In this document: in pieces, positions 53,372 to 61,977 of the stretch
Position numbering within the stretch: position 1 is the first letter of the stretch
Layout: every line of letters begins with the position of its first letter
Position numbers and translations under genes: made by a program
Assembly: GCF_041908905.1 (NCBI RefSeq)
Contig: NZ_JAYREK010000005.1
Span: 1-64,000, forward strand
Source: Zoogloea sp041908905
GTDB taxonomy: Bacteria; Pseudomonadota; Gammaproteobacteria; Burkholderiales; Rhodocyclaceae
Length of the DNA stretch: 64,000 nucleotides
Direction: 5' to 3'
Notes under the pieces: generated by a model
The model's database searches: none
Seen by the model: the letters and a program-made list of their open reading frames with translations, nothing else
Told to the model about the DNA's origin: nothing

Positions 53372-54529
53372 ATGTTGCGTTGGGTTCTACCCGAATACAT
53401 CCAGGATGCGCTGCCCGCCGAGGCGGCGAAGCTGGAAAGTCTGCGCCGCCGACTGCTCGACGATTTCCGTCTGAATGGCTATCAGCTGGTCGCGCCGCCG
53501 CTGCTCGAATACCTCGAGTCGCTGCTGACCGGTGCCGGCCAGGATCTGCAGCTCAAGACCCTCAAGCTGGTGGACCAGCTGTCCGGGCGTCTGATGGGCG
53601 TGCGTGCCGACATCACGCCGCAGGTGGCGCGCATCGACGCGCACCTGCTCAACCGCAAGGGCGTGGCCCGGCTGTGCTACTGCGGCAGCGTGGCCCACGC
53701 GGTGCCGTCCTCGCTGACGGCCACCCGCGAGCCGCTGCAGCTGGGTGCCGAACTCTACGGCCACGCCGGCATCGAGGCCGATGCGGAAGTGATCCGCCTC
53801 CTCGCCGGCGCCCTGCAAAGCGCCGGAGTCGGCACCTCCCGGATCGACCTGGGGCATGTGGGGCTGTTCAAGGCCCTGGCCCAGAAGGCCGGTCTGCTCC
53901 CCCAGAAGGAGGAGGTGCTCTTCGACTGCCTGCAGTCCAAGGATCAGCCGGGGCTCCGGGAGCTGCTGGCGGATGCCCCCGAGGCTGTCCGCGCGGCGCT
54001 GCTGGCCTTGCCCACCCTCTACGGCGGCGCCGAGGTGCTGGCCCGCGCCCGCGAGGTGTTGCCCCAGGAGCCCGAGATCCTGGCGGCCCTCGGCGATCTC
54101 CAGGAGCTCGCGGGCCGGTTGTCGGACCTGCCGATCAGTTTCGATCTGGCGGATCTGCGTGGCTACCACTATCACAGCGGGGTGGTTTTCGCGGCCTACG
54201 GAGGCAACTCGCCGGTGGCCCTGGCCCTCGGCGGACGCTACGACAGTGTCGGCCGGGCCTTCGGGCGGGGTCGTCCGGCCACCGGTTTCAGCCTCGACCT
54301 GCGGGAGCTCGCTGCCCAGGTGCCGGATCCGGAAATGGTCGGGGCCATCCTCGCGCCGGCGGGCGCCGAGGAGGATTTGTCGAAGGCCATCGCCGCGCTG
54401 CGCGCCGGCGGTGAAAACGTAATGATCGAATTGCCCGGCCATGAAGGCACGTGGCGTGAGGCCGGTTGCGACCGGCGTCTGGTTCTGCGGGGCGGTGCCT
54501 GGCAGGTCGAACCGCTTCAGGGAGAGTAA
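53372..54529 (+). CDS. hisZ: ATP phosphoribosyltransferase regulatory subunit
   Basis: A 385-residue HisRS-like protein without aminoacylation activity: WVLPEYIQDALPAEAAKLESLRRRLLDDF, GRLMGVRADITPQVARIDAHLLNR, SFDLADLRGYHYHSGVVFAAYG and LGGRYDSVGRAFGR. It forms the hetero-octamer with the short HisG, which must be encoded elsewhere. It is 4 bases from purA. Confidence 0.95.
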   Translation: MLRWVLPEYIQDALPAEAAKLESLRRRLLDDFRLNGYQLVAPPLLEYLESLLTGAGQDLQLKTLKLVDQLSGRLMGVRADITPQVARIDAHLLNRKGVARLCYCGSVAHAVPSSLTATREPLQLGAELYGHAGIEADAEVIRLLAGALQSAGVGTSRIDLGHVGLFKALAQKAGLLPQKEEVLFDCLQSKDQPGLRELLADAPEAVRAALLALPTLYGGAEVLARAREVLPQEPEILAALGDLQELAGRLSDLPISFDLADLRGYHYHSGVVFAAYGGNSPVALALGGRYDSVGRAFGRGRPATGFSLDLRELAAQVPDPEMVGAILAPAGAEEDLSKAIAALRAGGENVMIELPGHEGTWREAGCDRRLVLRGGAWQVEPLQGE

Positions 54530-54533
54530 AAAT

Positions 54534-55844
54534 ATGGCAAAGAACGTAGTCGTGGTGGGCACTCAGTGGGGTGACGAGGGCAAGGGCAAGATCGTCGACT
54601 GGCTGACCGATCAGGCCCAGGGCGTGGTCCGTTTCCAGGGGGGGCACAACGCCGGCCACACGCTGGTGGTGGGCTCCACCGAGTACAAGCTGAACCTGGT
54701 TCCGTCGGGCATCGTGCGCGAAGGCGTCGAGTGCTACATCGGCAATGGCGTGGTGCTCGACGTGCATCACCTGCTCGCCGAAGTCCGCGGCCTCGAGGCG
54801 GGCGGCATCAAGGTGCGCGAGCGCCTCAAGATCAGTCCGGGCTGCCCGATCATCCTCGGCTACCACTCGGCCGTGGACCGCGCCCGTGAAGCCAAGAAGA
54901 GCGCCGGAGCCAAGATCGGCACCACCGGCAAGGGCATCGGCCCGACCTACGAAGACAAGGTGGCCCGTCGTGCGCTGCGGGTCTACGATCTCTTTGATCC
55001 GAAGCGCTTCGCCGAGAAGCTGGCCGAGAACCTCGAATACCACAACTTCGTGCTGACCCAGTATCTGGGCGCCGATCCGGTGGATTTCCAGACCGTCTTC
55101 GACGAGGCGATGGCCGACGCCGAGGAGATCCGTCCGATGGTCACCGACGTGTCGGCCGACCTGTACGCGATCAACAAGGCGGGCGGCAACCTGCTGTTCG
55201 AGGGCGCCCAGGGCACCCTGCTGGACATCGACCACGGCACCTATCCCTTCGTGACCTCCAGCAACTGCGTGGCGGGTCAGGCTGCGGCGGGCTCCGGCGT
55301 CGGCCCCGGCCGTCTGCACTATGTGCTGGGGATCACCAAGGCCTACTGCACCCGCGTCGGCGGCGGTCCGTTCCCGACCGAGCTGGACTTTGAAACCCCG
55401 GGCACCCCGGGCTACCAGATGTCCACCGTCGGCCGTGAGTTCGGCACGGTGACGGGGCGCAAGCGCCGTTGCGGCTGGCTGGATCTGGCGGCGCTGAAGC
55501 GCTCCATCATCATCAACGGCGTGTCCGGCCTGTGCATCACCAAGCTCGATGTGCTGGATGGCCTGACCGAGCTCAAACTGTGCACCGGCTACATGCTGGA
55601 CGGCAAGCGCATCGATCTGCTGCCGATGGGCTCCGAAGAGGTCGAGCGTTGCGAGCCGATCCTCGAGACGATGCCGGGCTGGAGCGGCACCACCTTCGGT
55701 GCCCGCACCTGGGATGCGCTGCCCCCCGAGGCGCGCGCCTACCTGCACCGCATCGAGGAGATCTGCGAGGTGTCCATCGACGTGATCTCGACCGGCCCCG
55801 AGCGGGACGAGACCATCCTCAAGCGCCACCCCTTCGGCGTCTGA
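54534..55844 (+). CDS. purA: Adenylosuccinate synthetase
   Basis: A 436-residue enzyme of AMP synthesis from IMP and aspartate. VVVGTQWGDEGKGKIVDWLTD (P-loop and catalytic Asp), GGHNAGHTLVVG, the GTTGKGIGPTYEDKVARRALRV loop and VGGGPFPTEL are present. End of the long conserved run. Confidence 0.97.
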   Translation: MAKNVVVVGTQWGDEGKGKIVDWLTDQAQGVVRFQGGHNAGHTLVVGSTEYKLNLVPSGIVREGVECYIGNGVVLDVHHLLAEVRGLEAGGIKVRERLKISPGCPIILGYHSAVDRAREAKKSAGAKIGTTGKGIGPTYEDKVARRALRVYDLFDPKRFAEKLAENLEYHNFVLTQYLGADPVDFQTVFDEAMADAEEIRPMVTDVSADLYAINKAGGNLLFEGAQGTLLDIDHGTYPFVTSSNCVAGQAAAGSGVGPGRLHYVLGITKAYCTRVGGGPFPTELDFETPGTPGYQMSTVGREFGTVTGRKRRCGWLDLAALKRSIIINGVSGLCITKLDVLDGLTELKLCTGYMLDGKRIDLLPMGSEEVERCEPILETMPGWSGTTFGARTWDALPPEARAYLHRIEEICEVSIDVISTGPERDETILKRHPFGV

Positions 55845-55975
55845 GTCGCCCGAGGGCGTGATTCCGGGCGGGGCGCTTGTGCGCTGCCCGGAATTGCCTC
55901 GAAAGCCGGCGCCCGGGCAGGGCGCCACAACATGCCGGAAGAAGTGCCGGATGGCGACAGCGGGATGTACAGGCG

Positions 55976-56007
55976 AAAAAAAAACCGGCCAAAAGACCGG
56001 TTTTTTT
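55976..56007. terminator. Bidirectional terminator between purA and tRNA-Leu
   Basis: A run of nine A followed by CCGG, an 8-base loop and CCGGTTTTTTT. The A/T runs make it work both ways, ending purA from the left and the left tRNA-Leu copy from the right, 7 bases past its CCA. Confidence 0.85.
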
Positions 56008-56013
56008 AAAACT

Positions 56014-56098
56014 TGGTGCCCAGAAGAGGACTCGAACCTCCACGCCTCGCGGCACTAGTACCTGAAACTAGCGCGTCTACCAATTTCGCCATCTGGGC
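56014..56098 (-). tRNA. tRNA-Leu(CAG), copy 1
   Basis: An 85-base tRNA with encoded CCA. The acceptor stem is GCCCAGA/TCTGGGC, the D-arm is GCGAAATTGGTAGACGCG, and the anticodon arm CTAGT-TTCAGGT-ACTAG gives anticodon CAG. A long variable arm (TGCCGCGAGGCG) and the T-loop GGTTCGAGTCC follow. The long variable arm fits leucine. Confidence 0.97.
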
Positions 56099-56110
56099 AG
56101 CGAAGGCGCT

Positions 56111-56138
56111 ATTATAGACAAAACGTATGCCTGCGCAA
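56111..56138 (-). promoter_or_regulatory. Promoter of tRNA-Leu copy 1
   Basis: On the minus strand TTGCGC (56138-56133), 16 bases, then TATAAT (56116-56111), 12 bases before the mature 5' end. Confidence 0.7.
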
Positions 56139-56207
56139 GCCCCCAACCAGCAAATGTCGCTCCGTCAGATTACTGCCCTTGCAACTCACCCCGCCGGAGT
56201 GACAGAC

Positions 56208-56238
56208 AAAAAAAAAGAGCCGGTCGAATCGACCGGCT
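56208..56238 (-). terminator. Terminator of tRNA-Leu copy 2
   Basis: AGCCGGTCGA and TCGACCGGCT form a 10-base inverted repeat with a one-base centre. On the minus strand it is followed by a U-run (A-run ending at 56216). It lies 13 bases past the CCA of copy 2, so each tRNA is a separate transcript. Confidence 0.85.
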
Positions 56239-56250
56239 TTCCGTAAAACC

Positions 56251-56335
56251 TGGTGCCCAGAAGAGGACTCGAACCTCCACGCCTCGCGGCACTAGTACCT
56301 GAAACTAGCGCGTCTACCAATTTCGCCATCTGGGC
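56251..56335 (-). tRNA. tRNA-Leu(CAG), copy 2
   Basis: Identical over its 85 bases, as far as I can read, to copy 1: the same acceptor stem, CAG anticodon, long variable arm and encoded CCA. A recent tandem duplication or gene conversion is likely. Confidence 0.97.
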
Positions 56336-56348
56336 AGCAACGGGCGCC

Positions 56349-56376
56349 ATTATAGATTAGAAAGAAGCTGTGTCAA
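56349..56376 (-). promoter_or_regulatory. Consensus promoter of tRNA-Leu copy 2, overlapping the rnr start
   Basis: On the minus strand a perfect TTGACA (56376-56371), 16 bases, and a perfect TATAAT (56354-56349). The -35 box lies within the first codons of rnr, whose GTG is at 56370. Confidence 0.85.
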
Positions 56377-58868
56377 CTTTTAAAGCAAAAAATACCAAGA
56401 AGCCGAGCAAATTCCGCCAGAGCGATCCGTTCTACGAGCGGGAGTGCCACAAATACGATTTCCCGCTCCCCAGCCGGGAGTTCATCATGCAGGTGCTCGC
56501 CGACCGGGGGGTGCCCCTGGCCTTCGGAGAGCTGGCCGAGGCGATGGACATCCTGCCCGTCGAGCGCGAGTTCTTCGAGCGCCGGATGTTCGCGATGGAG
56601 CGTGACGGGCAGGTGGTCCGCAATCGTCGCGGCGCCTATCTGCTGCCGGCCAAGGCCGACCTGATCCGCGGCACCGTCCAGGGCCATCCGGAAGGCTATG
56701 GTTTCGTGGTCACCGACGACGAGGGGGCGGATCTCTTCCTCGGCCCCAACGAAATGCGCGAAGTGCTGCACGGTGACCGGGTGATGGTCCGCGTCGCCGG
56801 CCTCGACCGACGGGGGCGCCCGGAGGGCAAGATCGTCGAAGTGCTCGAGCGTGCCAATACCCGCGTGGTCGGCCGCGTGCTCGTCGAGAACGGTGTGACC
56901 CTGGTGGTGCCCGAAAACCGTCGGATCTCCCAGGAGATCCTGCTGGCGCCGGGCGTCAAGGCCAAGAAGGCGGTGGCCGGGCAGGTGGTGGTGGTCGAGA
57001 TTGTCGAGCAGCCCACCCGCTACGCCCAGCCCGTCGGCAAGGTGGTCGAGGTCCTCGGCAACTACGCCGATCCGGGGATGGAGATCGAGATCGCGCTGCG
57101 CAAGCACGAGCTGCCCTTCGAGTTCTCGAGCGCCGCCAAGGAGCAGGCCCGGCGCCTGCCCGACAAGGTCCGCAAGATGGACTGGAAGGGCAGGGAAGAC
57201 CTCACCGCGCTGCCCTTGGTCACGATCGACGGCGAGACGGCGCGGGACTTCGACGATGCTGTGTTCTGCGAGCGCCAGGGGCGTGGTTTCCGCCTGGTGG
57301 TGGCGATCGCCGACGTCTCCCATTATGTCAAGGTCGGCTCCGCCCTCGACGGCGAAGCCTACGACCGGGGCAACTCGGTGTATTTCCCGCGCCGGGTCAT
57401 CCCGATGCTGCCCGAGAAGCTCTCCAACGGCCTGTGCTCCCTCAACCCGCAGGTGGAGCGCCTGTGCATGGTGTGCGACATGGCGATCTCGATGACCGGG
57501 GCGATCAAGCAGTACCGCTTCTACCCGGCGGTGATGTTCTCTAAGGCGCGCCTGACCTACAACCAGGTCGCGGCGGCCCTCTACGAGCAGGCGCCGGATG
57601 CCATCGAGAGCGTGGGCGATCTGCTGCCGCACCTGCAGAACCTCGACAAGCTGTTCCGCGTGCTCCTCAAGGCGCGGGCCAAGCGGGGCGCGATCGACTT
57701 CGAGACCCAGGAAACCCGGATGATCTTCGACGACAACGGCAAGATCGCCCAGATCGTCCCCGAAACCCGCAACGATGCCCACCGGCTGATCGAGGAGTGC
57801 ATGCTGGCGGCCAACGTGTGCGCGTCCGAGTTCCTGCAGAAGCACGAGCACCCGGCGCTGTACCGGATCCACGAGGGCCCGACGCCCGAGAAGCTGGCCA
57901 AGCTGCGGGAGTTCTTTGCCGAGTTCGGCCTCCAGCTGGGCGGCGGCGAGGAGCCGAGGGCGTCGGACTACGCCCGCCTGCTCGAGAAGATCCAGGGCCG
58001 GCCCGACCTGCAGCTGCTGCAGACGGTGATGCTGCGTTCCCTCCGGCAGGCCATGTACAGCCCCGACAACGTGGGCCACTTCGGCCTGGCCTACGAGGCC
58101 TACACCCACTTCACGTCGCCGATCCGGCGCTACCCTGATCTGCTCGTGCATCGGGCGATCAAGGCCGTGCTGGCATCCGAGCAGTACAACCCGGCCCAGG
58201 AGGCCGGTGACTGGGAACAGATCGGCCTGCACTGCTCGATGACCGAGCGGCGCGCCGACGAGGCCGACCGGGACGTCGAAAACTGGCTCAAGTGCTACTA
58301 CATGCAGGACCGCATCGGCGAGGAATTCGACGGCAGCGTTTCGGCGGTGGTACCTTTCGGGCTTTTTGTCGCCCTGGACGACGTGTTCGTCGAGGGGTTG
58401 GTGCATATCTCCGATCTCGGCAGCGACTACTTCCACTTCGACGACGCCCACCACACCCTGGTGGGGGAGCGTACGGGCGAGCGTTACCGCCTGTCCGACC
58501 GGGTGCGGGTGCAGCTGGTGCGGGTGAACATGGAGGCGAGCAAGATCGATTTCCGCCTCGTCGCCGGCCCGTCGCGGGCCACCGAGCGGGTCGGCAAGAC
58601 GGCTCGGGACAAGCAGGCTTCCGAGCCGGTGCCGGAGGTGGCGCCGAAGCCGCGTCGCTGTGCCGCCAGGGCGGAGGCCACCGCGGTGGCGGCCCCCGAG
58701 GCTGTGGAGCCGGTTGCCAAGCCCCGCAAGGCGAAGGTCGCGTCAAAGTCCAGCGCGGTCGCCGACAAAAAGATCGACAAGAAGGCCGATGCCAAGCCGG
58801 CAAAGGCCAAGAAGCCGGCCAAGACTTCCCTTGCCGGCACCAAGAAGAAAGCGAAAACCCGTGTCTGA
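56370..58868 (+). CDS. rnr: Ribonuclease R
   Basis: An 832-residue 3'-5' exoribonuclease. It has an N-terminal helix-turn-helix region (PSREFIMQVLADRGVPLAFGELAEAM), cold-shock domains (GTVQGHPEGYGFVVTDDEGADLFLG), the RNB catalytic domain (VTIDGETARDFDDAVFCE with the acidic metal ligands), an S1 domain (FDGSVSAVVPFGLFVALDDVFVEGLVHISDL) and a Lys/Ala-rich basic tail of about 75 residues. GTG start at 56370. It overlaps rlmB by 8 bases. Confidence 0.95.
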   Translation: MSTFKAKNTKKPSKFRQSDPFYERECHKYDFPLPSREFIMQVLADRGVPLAFGELAEAMDILPVEREFFERRMFAMERDGQVVRNRRGAYLLPAKADLIRGTVQGHPEGYGFVVTDDEGADLFLGPNEMREVLHGDRVMVRVAGLDRRGRPEGKIVEVLERANTRVVGRVLVENGVTLVVPENRRISQEILLAPGVKAKKAVAGQVVVVEIVEQPTRYAQPVGKVVEVLGNYADPGMEIEIALRKHELPFEFSSAAKEQARRLPDKVRKMDWKGREDLTALPLVTIDGETARDFDDAVFCERQGRGFRLVVAIADVSHYVKVGSALDGEAYDRGNSVYFPRRVIPMLPEKLSNGLCSLNPQVERLCMVCDMAISMTGAIKQYRFYPAVMFSKARLTYNQVAAALYEQAPDAIESVGDLLPHLQNLDKLFRVLLKARAKRGAIDFETQETRMIFDDNGKIAQIVPETRNDAHRLIEECMLAANVCASEFLQKHEHPALYRIHEGPTPEKLAKLREFFAEFGLQLGGGEEPRASDYARLLEKIQGRPDLQLLQTVMLRSLRQAMYSPDNVGHFGLAYEAYTHFTSPIRRYPDLLVHRAIKAVLASEQYNPAQEAGDWEQIGLHCSMTERRADEADRDVENWLKCYYMQDRIGEEFDGSVSAVVPFGLFVALDDVFVEGLVHISDLGSDYFHFDDAHHTLVGERTGERYRLSDRVRVQLVRVNMEASKIDFRLVAGPSRATERVGKTARDKQASEPVPEVAPKPRRCAARAEATAVAAPEAVEPVAKPRKAKVASKSSAVADKKIDKKADAKPAKAKKPAKTSLAGTKKKAKTRV

Positions 58869-59607
58869 AACTGCAAGTTCCCGTCTCATCTACGGCTTTC
58901 ATGCCGTGCTGGCCAAACTGCGTCACGATCCTGAGGCGATCTTCGAGATCTACGTGGATGCCAAGCGCACCGACCCCCGCGCCCGTGACCTGCTGCGCCA
59001 CGCGGAGCAGCTGGCGACCCGGGTGGTCCCGTCCGACGGCGAGCGCCTCGACCGCATGGTCGGCACGCGCCGCCATCAGGGGGTGGTGGCGCGCATCGAC
59101 GGCCGCCGCAAGGAGCTCAAGCTGGCCGACGTGCTGGATGGTCTCGACGAGCCGGCGCTGTTCCTGGTGCTCGACGGCATCCAGGACCCGCACAACCTCG
59201 GCGCCTGCCTGCGGGTGGCGGATGCGGCCGGCGCCCACGCGGTGATCGCGCCGAAGGACAAGGCCGTGGGCCTCAACGCCACCGCCGTCAAGGTGGCGAG
59301 CGGAGCCGCCGACACGGTGCCCTACATCACCGTGACCAACCTGGCCCGGGCGCTGCGCGAGATGCAGGACGCCGGCGTGTGGGTGCTGGGGGCAGCGGGC
59401 GAGGCGCAGAAGTCGATCTACACCGTCGACCAGAAAGGCCCGATCGCCTGGGTGCTCGGTGCAGAGGGGGATGGGCTGCGGCGCCTGACCCGCGACACCT
59501 GCGACGAGCTGGTGAGCATCCCGATGTACGGCACCGTCGAGAGCCTCAACGTGTCGGTGGCCAGCGGCCTGTGCCTCTTCGAGGCCCGTCGCCAGCGCGC
59601 GGGCTGA
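58861..59607 (+). CDS. rlmB: 23S rRNA (Gm2251) 2'-O-methyltransferase
   Basis: A 248-residue SpoU/TrmH-type knotted methyltransferase: RLIYGFHAVLAKLR (substrate-binding N-domain), VLDGIQDPHNLGACLRVADAAGAHAV, WVLGAEGDGLRRLTRDTCDELVSIPM and SLNVSVASGLCLFEA. The GTG at 58861 lies inside the end of rnr, the usual rnr-rlmB operon. Confidence 0.96.
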   Translation: MSETASSRLIYGFHAVLAKLRHDPEAIFEIYVDAKRTDPRARDLLRHAEQLATRVVPSDGERLDRMVGTRRHQGVVARIDGRRKELKLADVLDGLDEPALFLVLDGIQDPHNLGACLRVADAAGAHAVIAPKDKAVGLNATAVKVASGAADTVPYITVTNLARALREMQDAGVWVLGAAGEAQKSIYTVDQKGPIAWVLGAEGDGLRRLTRDTCDELVSIPMYGTVESLNVSVASGLCLFEARRQRAG

Positions 59608-59622
59608 CGGCCGGAGCGCCGG

Positions 59623-60294
59623 GTGAAGGTCGATTACGCCGAGGTTCGCCGGCTGTTGCGGCTGGGAGGCGCGGGCGCCCTGGGCACCCACGCGGTCAGC
59701 GCCGCAGGCTACCCCTTCGTGAGCAGCCTGCCCTATGGGCTCGACGAGGCCTGCCGGCCGGTGTTCCTGGTCAGTGGGCTCGCCGAGCACACCCGCAACC
59801 TGCTGGCCGATCCCCGCGCCAGCCTGCTGGTGCTGGAAGGGGAGGGCGGGCGTCTCGATCAGGCGCGGGTCACGCTGCTTGGCCGCGTCTTGCCCCTCGA
59901 GCCGGGGGAGGCGATTCGCACGCGCTATCTGCGCTACCGGCCGGAGGCCGCGGATTACCTCGCCCTCGGTGACTTCCGTTTTTTCAGGATGGAGCCGGAG
60001 CGGGCGCGTTTCATCGGTGGTTTCGGGCGCATGGGGTGGGTCGATGCCTGCCCGCTACCGCAGCAGCTCGACCCCGCCGCCGAGGCCGGGCTGCTCGAAA
60101 ACCTGGCTCGACTCGCTCCTCCAGGGGTGAGCGTGCTGGGAGTCGATTTCGAAGGTCTGGACCTGCGGATCTGCGGTGTCTTCCGGCGGCGCTGCCTCGC
60201 ACCCGCAGGGCATGGCACAGCCCAGCTCCTTGAAGCGGCCTCCGAGGCCTTGCGCCGGCTGGAGGCCCCGCCACCGGAGGCTGGGCTGGCCTGA
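59623..60294 (+). CDS. HugZ-like heme-utilisation/PNPOx-fold protein
   Basis: A 223-residue protein with a split-barrel flavin/heme-binding fold (LGTHAVSAAGYPFVSSLPYGLDEACRPVFLVSGLAEHTRNLLADPRASLLV) and a C-terminal DUF2470-like helical part (FEGLDLRICGVFRRRC). It resembles HugZ-type heme oxygenases and pyridoxamine-phosphate-oxidase-related proteins. The start is a GTG. It follows rlmB by 15 bases. The substrate is not proven. Confidence 0.75.
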   Translation: MKVDYAEVRRLLRLGGAGALGTHAVSAAGYPFVSSLPYGLDEACRPVFLVSGLAEHTRNLLADPRASLLVLEGEGGRLDQARVTLLGRVLPLEPGEAIRTRYLRYRPEAADYLALGDFRFFRMEPERARFIGGFGRMGWVDACPLPQQLDPAAEAGLLENLARLAPPGVSVLGVDFEGLDLRICGVFRRRCLAPAGHGTAQLLEAASEALRRLEAPPPEAGLA

Positions 60295-60305
60295 GCCGTC
60301 CCGGC

Positions 60306-61094
60306 TCAGTCCACGCGGTTCAGCTTGTCCATGTATTGCTTGGTGAACACCCGGTCGGGGAGATCCTTGGCGCTCATCTGGGAGTAGCGCAGGGTCGACA
60401 CCTCGCCCTTGCGCAGGGCGTCCTCCATGACCAGCTGGGTCGGGCGCACCCGGCCGCCGAGGCTCTGGAATTTCTCGTAGCGGCAGACCTTCAGGAGGCG
60501 GTCCGACAGGGAGTAGAACTCGGCCTTGTGGGGCCAGTTGTTCGACTGGCGCACCCAGTACAGCACCTTGCCGTAGGTGACCCCCCGATCCACCGCGGTG
60601 AGTTCCAGAACGTGCATCTTTTCGCCGTCGATGGTTTCGGTGCGCAGCAGCTTGGGCTCGTAATCCCCCGCGAAGTTGGCGCGGGCCAGGTCGCCGTTGG
60701 CCACCTGGCCGGTCAGGCGCTGGGCCACCGACAGGCGCACCGGCTGCGAGATGTTGGGCATGAAGACCCACAGGTCGCGGTCGCGCATCAGCATCGCCTG
60801 GCCCCGGTCGGAGGCGGGCTCCAGGGTCTGGACGATGGTCTTCTCGTTGCCTTTTGACAGGATCTTGTATTTCCGCTCGTCGGGCTGCTCGCCGGGGCTG
60901 GTGGACACGATGTCGATGGTCACCTGGAAGCCCTCGGCCGGAAAGCGGATTTCATCCGCCTTGGCGACGATGCTCCGGGCCAGATCGGGGTCGTCCGCCG
61001 CCAGGCAGCTCCCGCCGCCCAGCAGCGCCAGCGCGGCGAGCAGGCCCAGGAAGCGGCCGGCTCTGCGGCGCGAAGGGGAAAATTTAAGGCTCAT
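60306..61094 (-). CDS. Outer-membrane lipoprotein-sorting (LolA-like) protein
   Basis: A 262-residue exported protein (signal peptide FLGLLAALALLGGGSCLAAD) with the LolA-like half-barrel family pattern: KADEIRFPAEGFQVTIDIVST, LMRDRDLWVFMPNISQPVRLSVAQRLTGQVANGDLARANFAGDYE and PHKAEFYSLSDRLLKVCRYEKF. Such proteins accompany MacB/LolE-type ABC exporters. It is divergent from the ABC ATPase gene across 42 bases. Confidence 0.87.
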   Translation of the reverse strand: MSLKFSPSRRRAGRFLGLLAALALLGGGSCLAADDPDLARSIVAKADEIRFPAEGFQVTIDIVSTSPGEQPDERKYKILSKGNEKTIVQTLEPASDRGQAMLMRDRDLWVFMPNISQPVRLSVAQRLTGQVANGDLARANFAGDYEPKLLRTETIDGEKMHVLELTAVDRGVTYGKVLYWVRQSNNWPHKAEFYSLSDRLLKVCRYEKFQSLGGRVRPTQLVMEDALRKGEVSTLRYSQMSAKDLPDRVFTKQYMDKLNRVD

Positions 61095-61136
61095 GGTGTT
61101 ATCCTTTGGACGCAAATAACATAGGACGGTGAGGCG

Positions 61137-61937
61137 ATGCCAATTACCAGCGAGGGTGCTGTCGGCGAATCCAAGAAAATGGTCATTGAGATCAAGGACG
61201 TTAGCAAGATCTACCGTCTCGGTGAGCAGAACGTCCCTGCGCTCAAGCACGTGAATCTGAAAGTCGAAGAGGGCCGTTTCATGGCGATCGCAGGGTCGTC
61301 CGGCAGCGGCAAGTCTACCCTATTGAACATCATGGGCTGCATCGATACGCCTAGCAAGGGCAAGGTGATCATCGACGGCCGGGACGTGTCCGGCCAGACG
61401 CCCGACGAGCTGGCCGAGATCCGCTCGCGGGTCATCGGTTTCGTCTTCCAGACCTTCAATCTCCTGCCGGTCCTGTCGGCCGAGGAAAACGTCGAATATC
61501 CGCTCCTGCAGATGCCCGAGATCAGCCGCGAGGAGCGTCGCGAGCGGGTCCATGCCTACCTGGGCATCGTAGGGCTCGGCAAGTATGCCGGCCACCGGCC
61601 CAACCAGCTGTCGGGCGGCCAGCGCCAGCGGGTCGCCATCGCGCGCGCGCTGGTGACGAATTCCCGCGTCGTGCTGGCCGACGAGCCCACCGCCAACCTC
61701 GACCGCAGGACGGGGGCCGGCATCCTCGACCTGATGCAGAAGATCAACCAGGAGCGCGGCACCACCTTCGTCTTCTCGACCCACGACCGGCGGGTGATGG
61801 AACGCGCCGATACCCAGGTCCGCATGGAAGACGGGCGAATCATGAAACTCGGCCTCAAGCTGCCCGACGGTTCGTGGAAGTTCGTGCTGGATCAGAGCAA
61901 GGGCGAGGAAGGGCCGGAGATCAACCCCGAGGCCTGA
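61137..61937 (+). CDS. ABC transporter ATPase, LolD/MacB type
   Basis: A 266-residue ATPase: Walker A GSSGSGKSTLLNIMGCID, Q-loop FVFQTFNLLPVLSAEENVEYPL, signature LSGGQRQRVAIARALV, Walker B VVLADEPTANLD and H-loop STHD. An extra C-terminal tail of about 35 residues (LKLPDGSWKFVLDQ) goes beyond LolD. No FtsX-type permease is beside it, although such ATPases work with one. Confidence 0.93.
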   Translation: MPITSEGAVGESKKMVIEIKDVSKIYRLGEQNVPALKHVNLKVEEGRFMAIAGSSGSGKSTLLNIMGCIDTPSKGKVIIDGRDVSGQTPDELAEIRSRVIGFVFQTFNLLPVLSAEENVEYPLLQMPEISREERRERVHAYLGIVGLGKYAGHRPNQLSGGQRQRVAIARALVTNSRVVLADEPTANLDRRTGAGILDLMQKINQERGTTFVFSTHDRRVMERADTQVRMEDGRIMKLGLKLPDGSWKFVLDQSKGEEGPEINPEA

Positions 61938-61977
61938 GTGCCTGCGTGAGACACCATTGAAAGCTGGAGAAAGACCC

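Noticed and set aside
56014..56335. The duplicated tRNA-Leu as attachment sites of an excised element
   Set aside because: Only a short spacer with a promoter and terminator lies between the copies and no integrase is nearby; simple tandem duplication explains it.
56373..58454. A 693-codon minus-strand open frame opposite rnr
   Set aside because: Shadow of the RNase R gene; no domain is recognisable.
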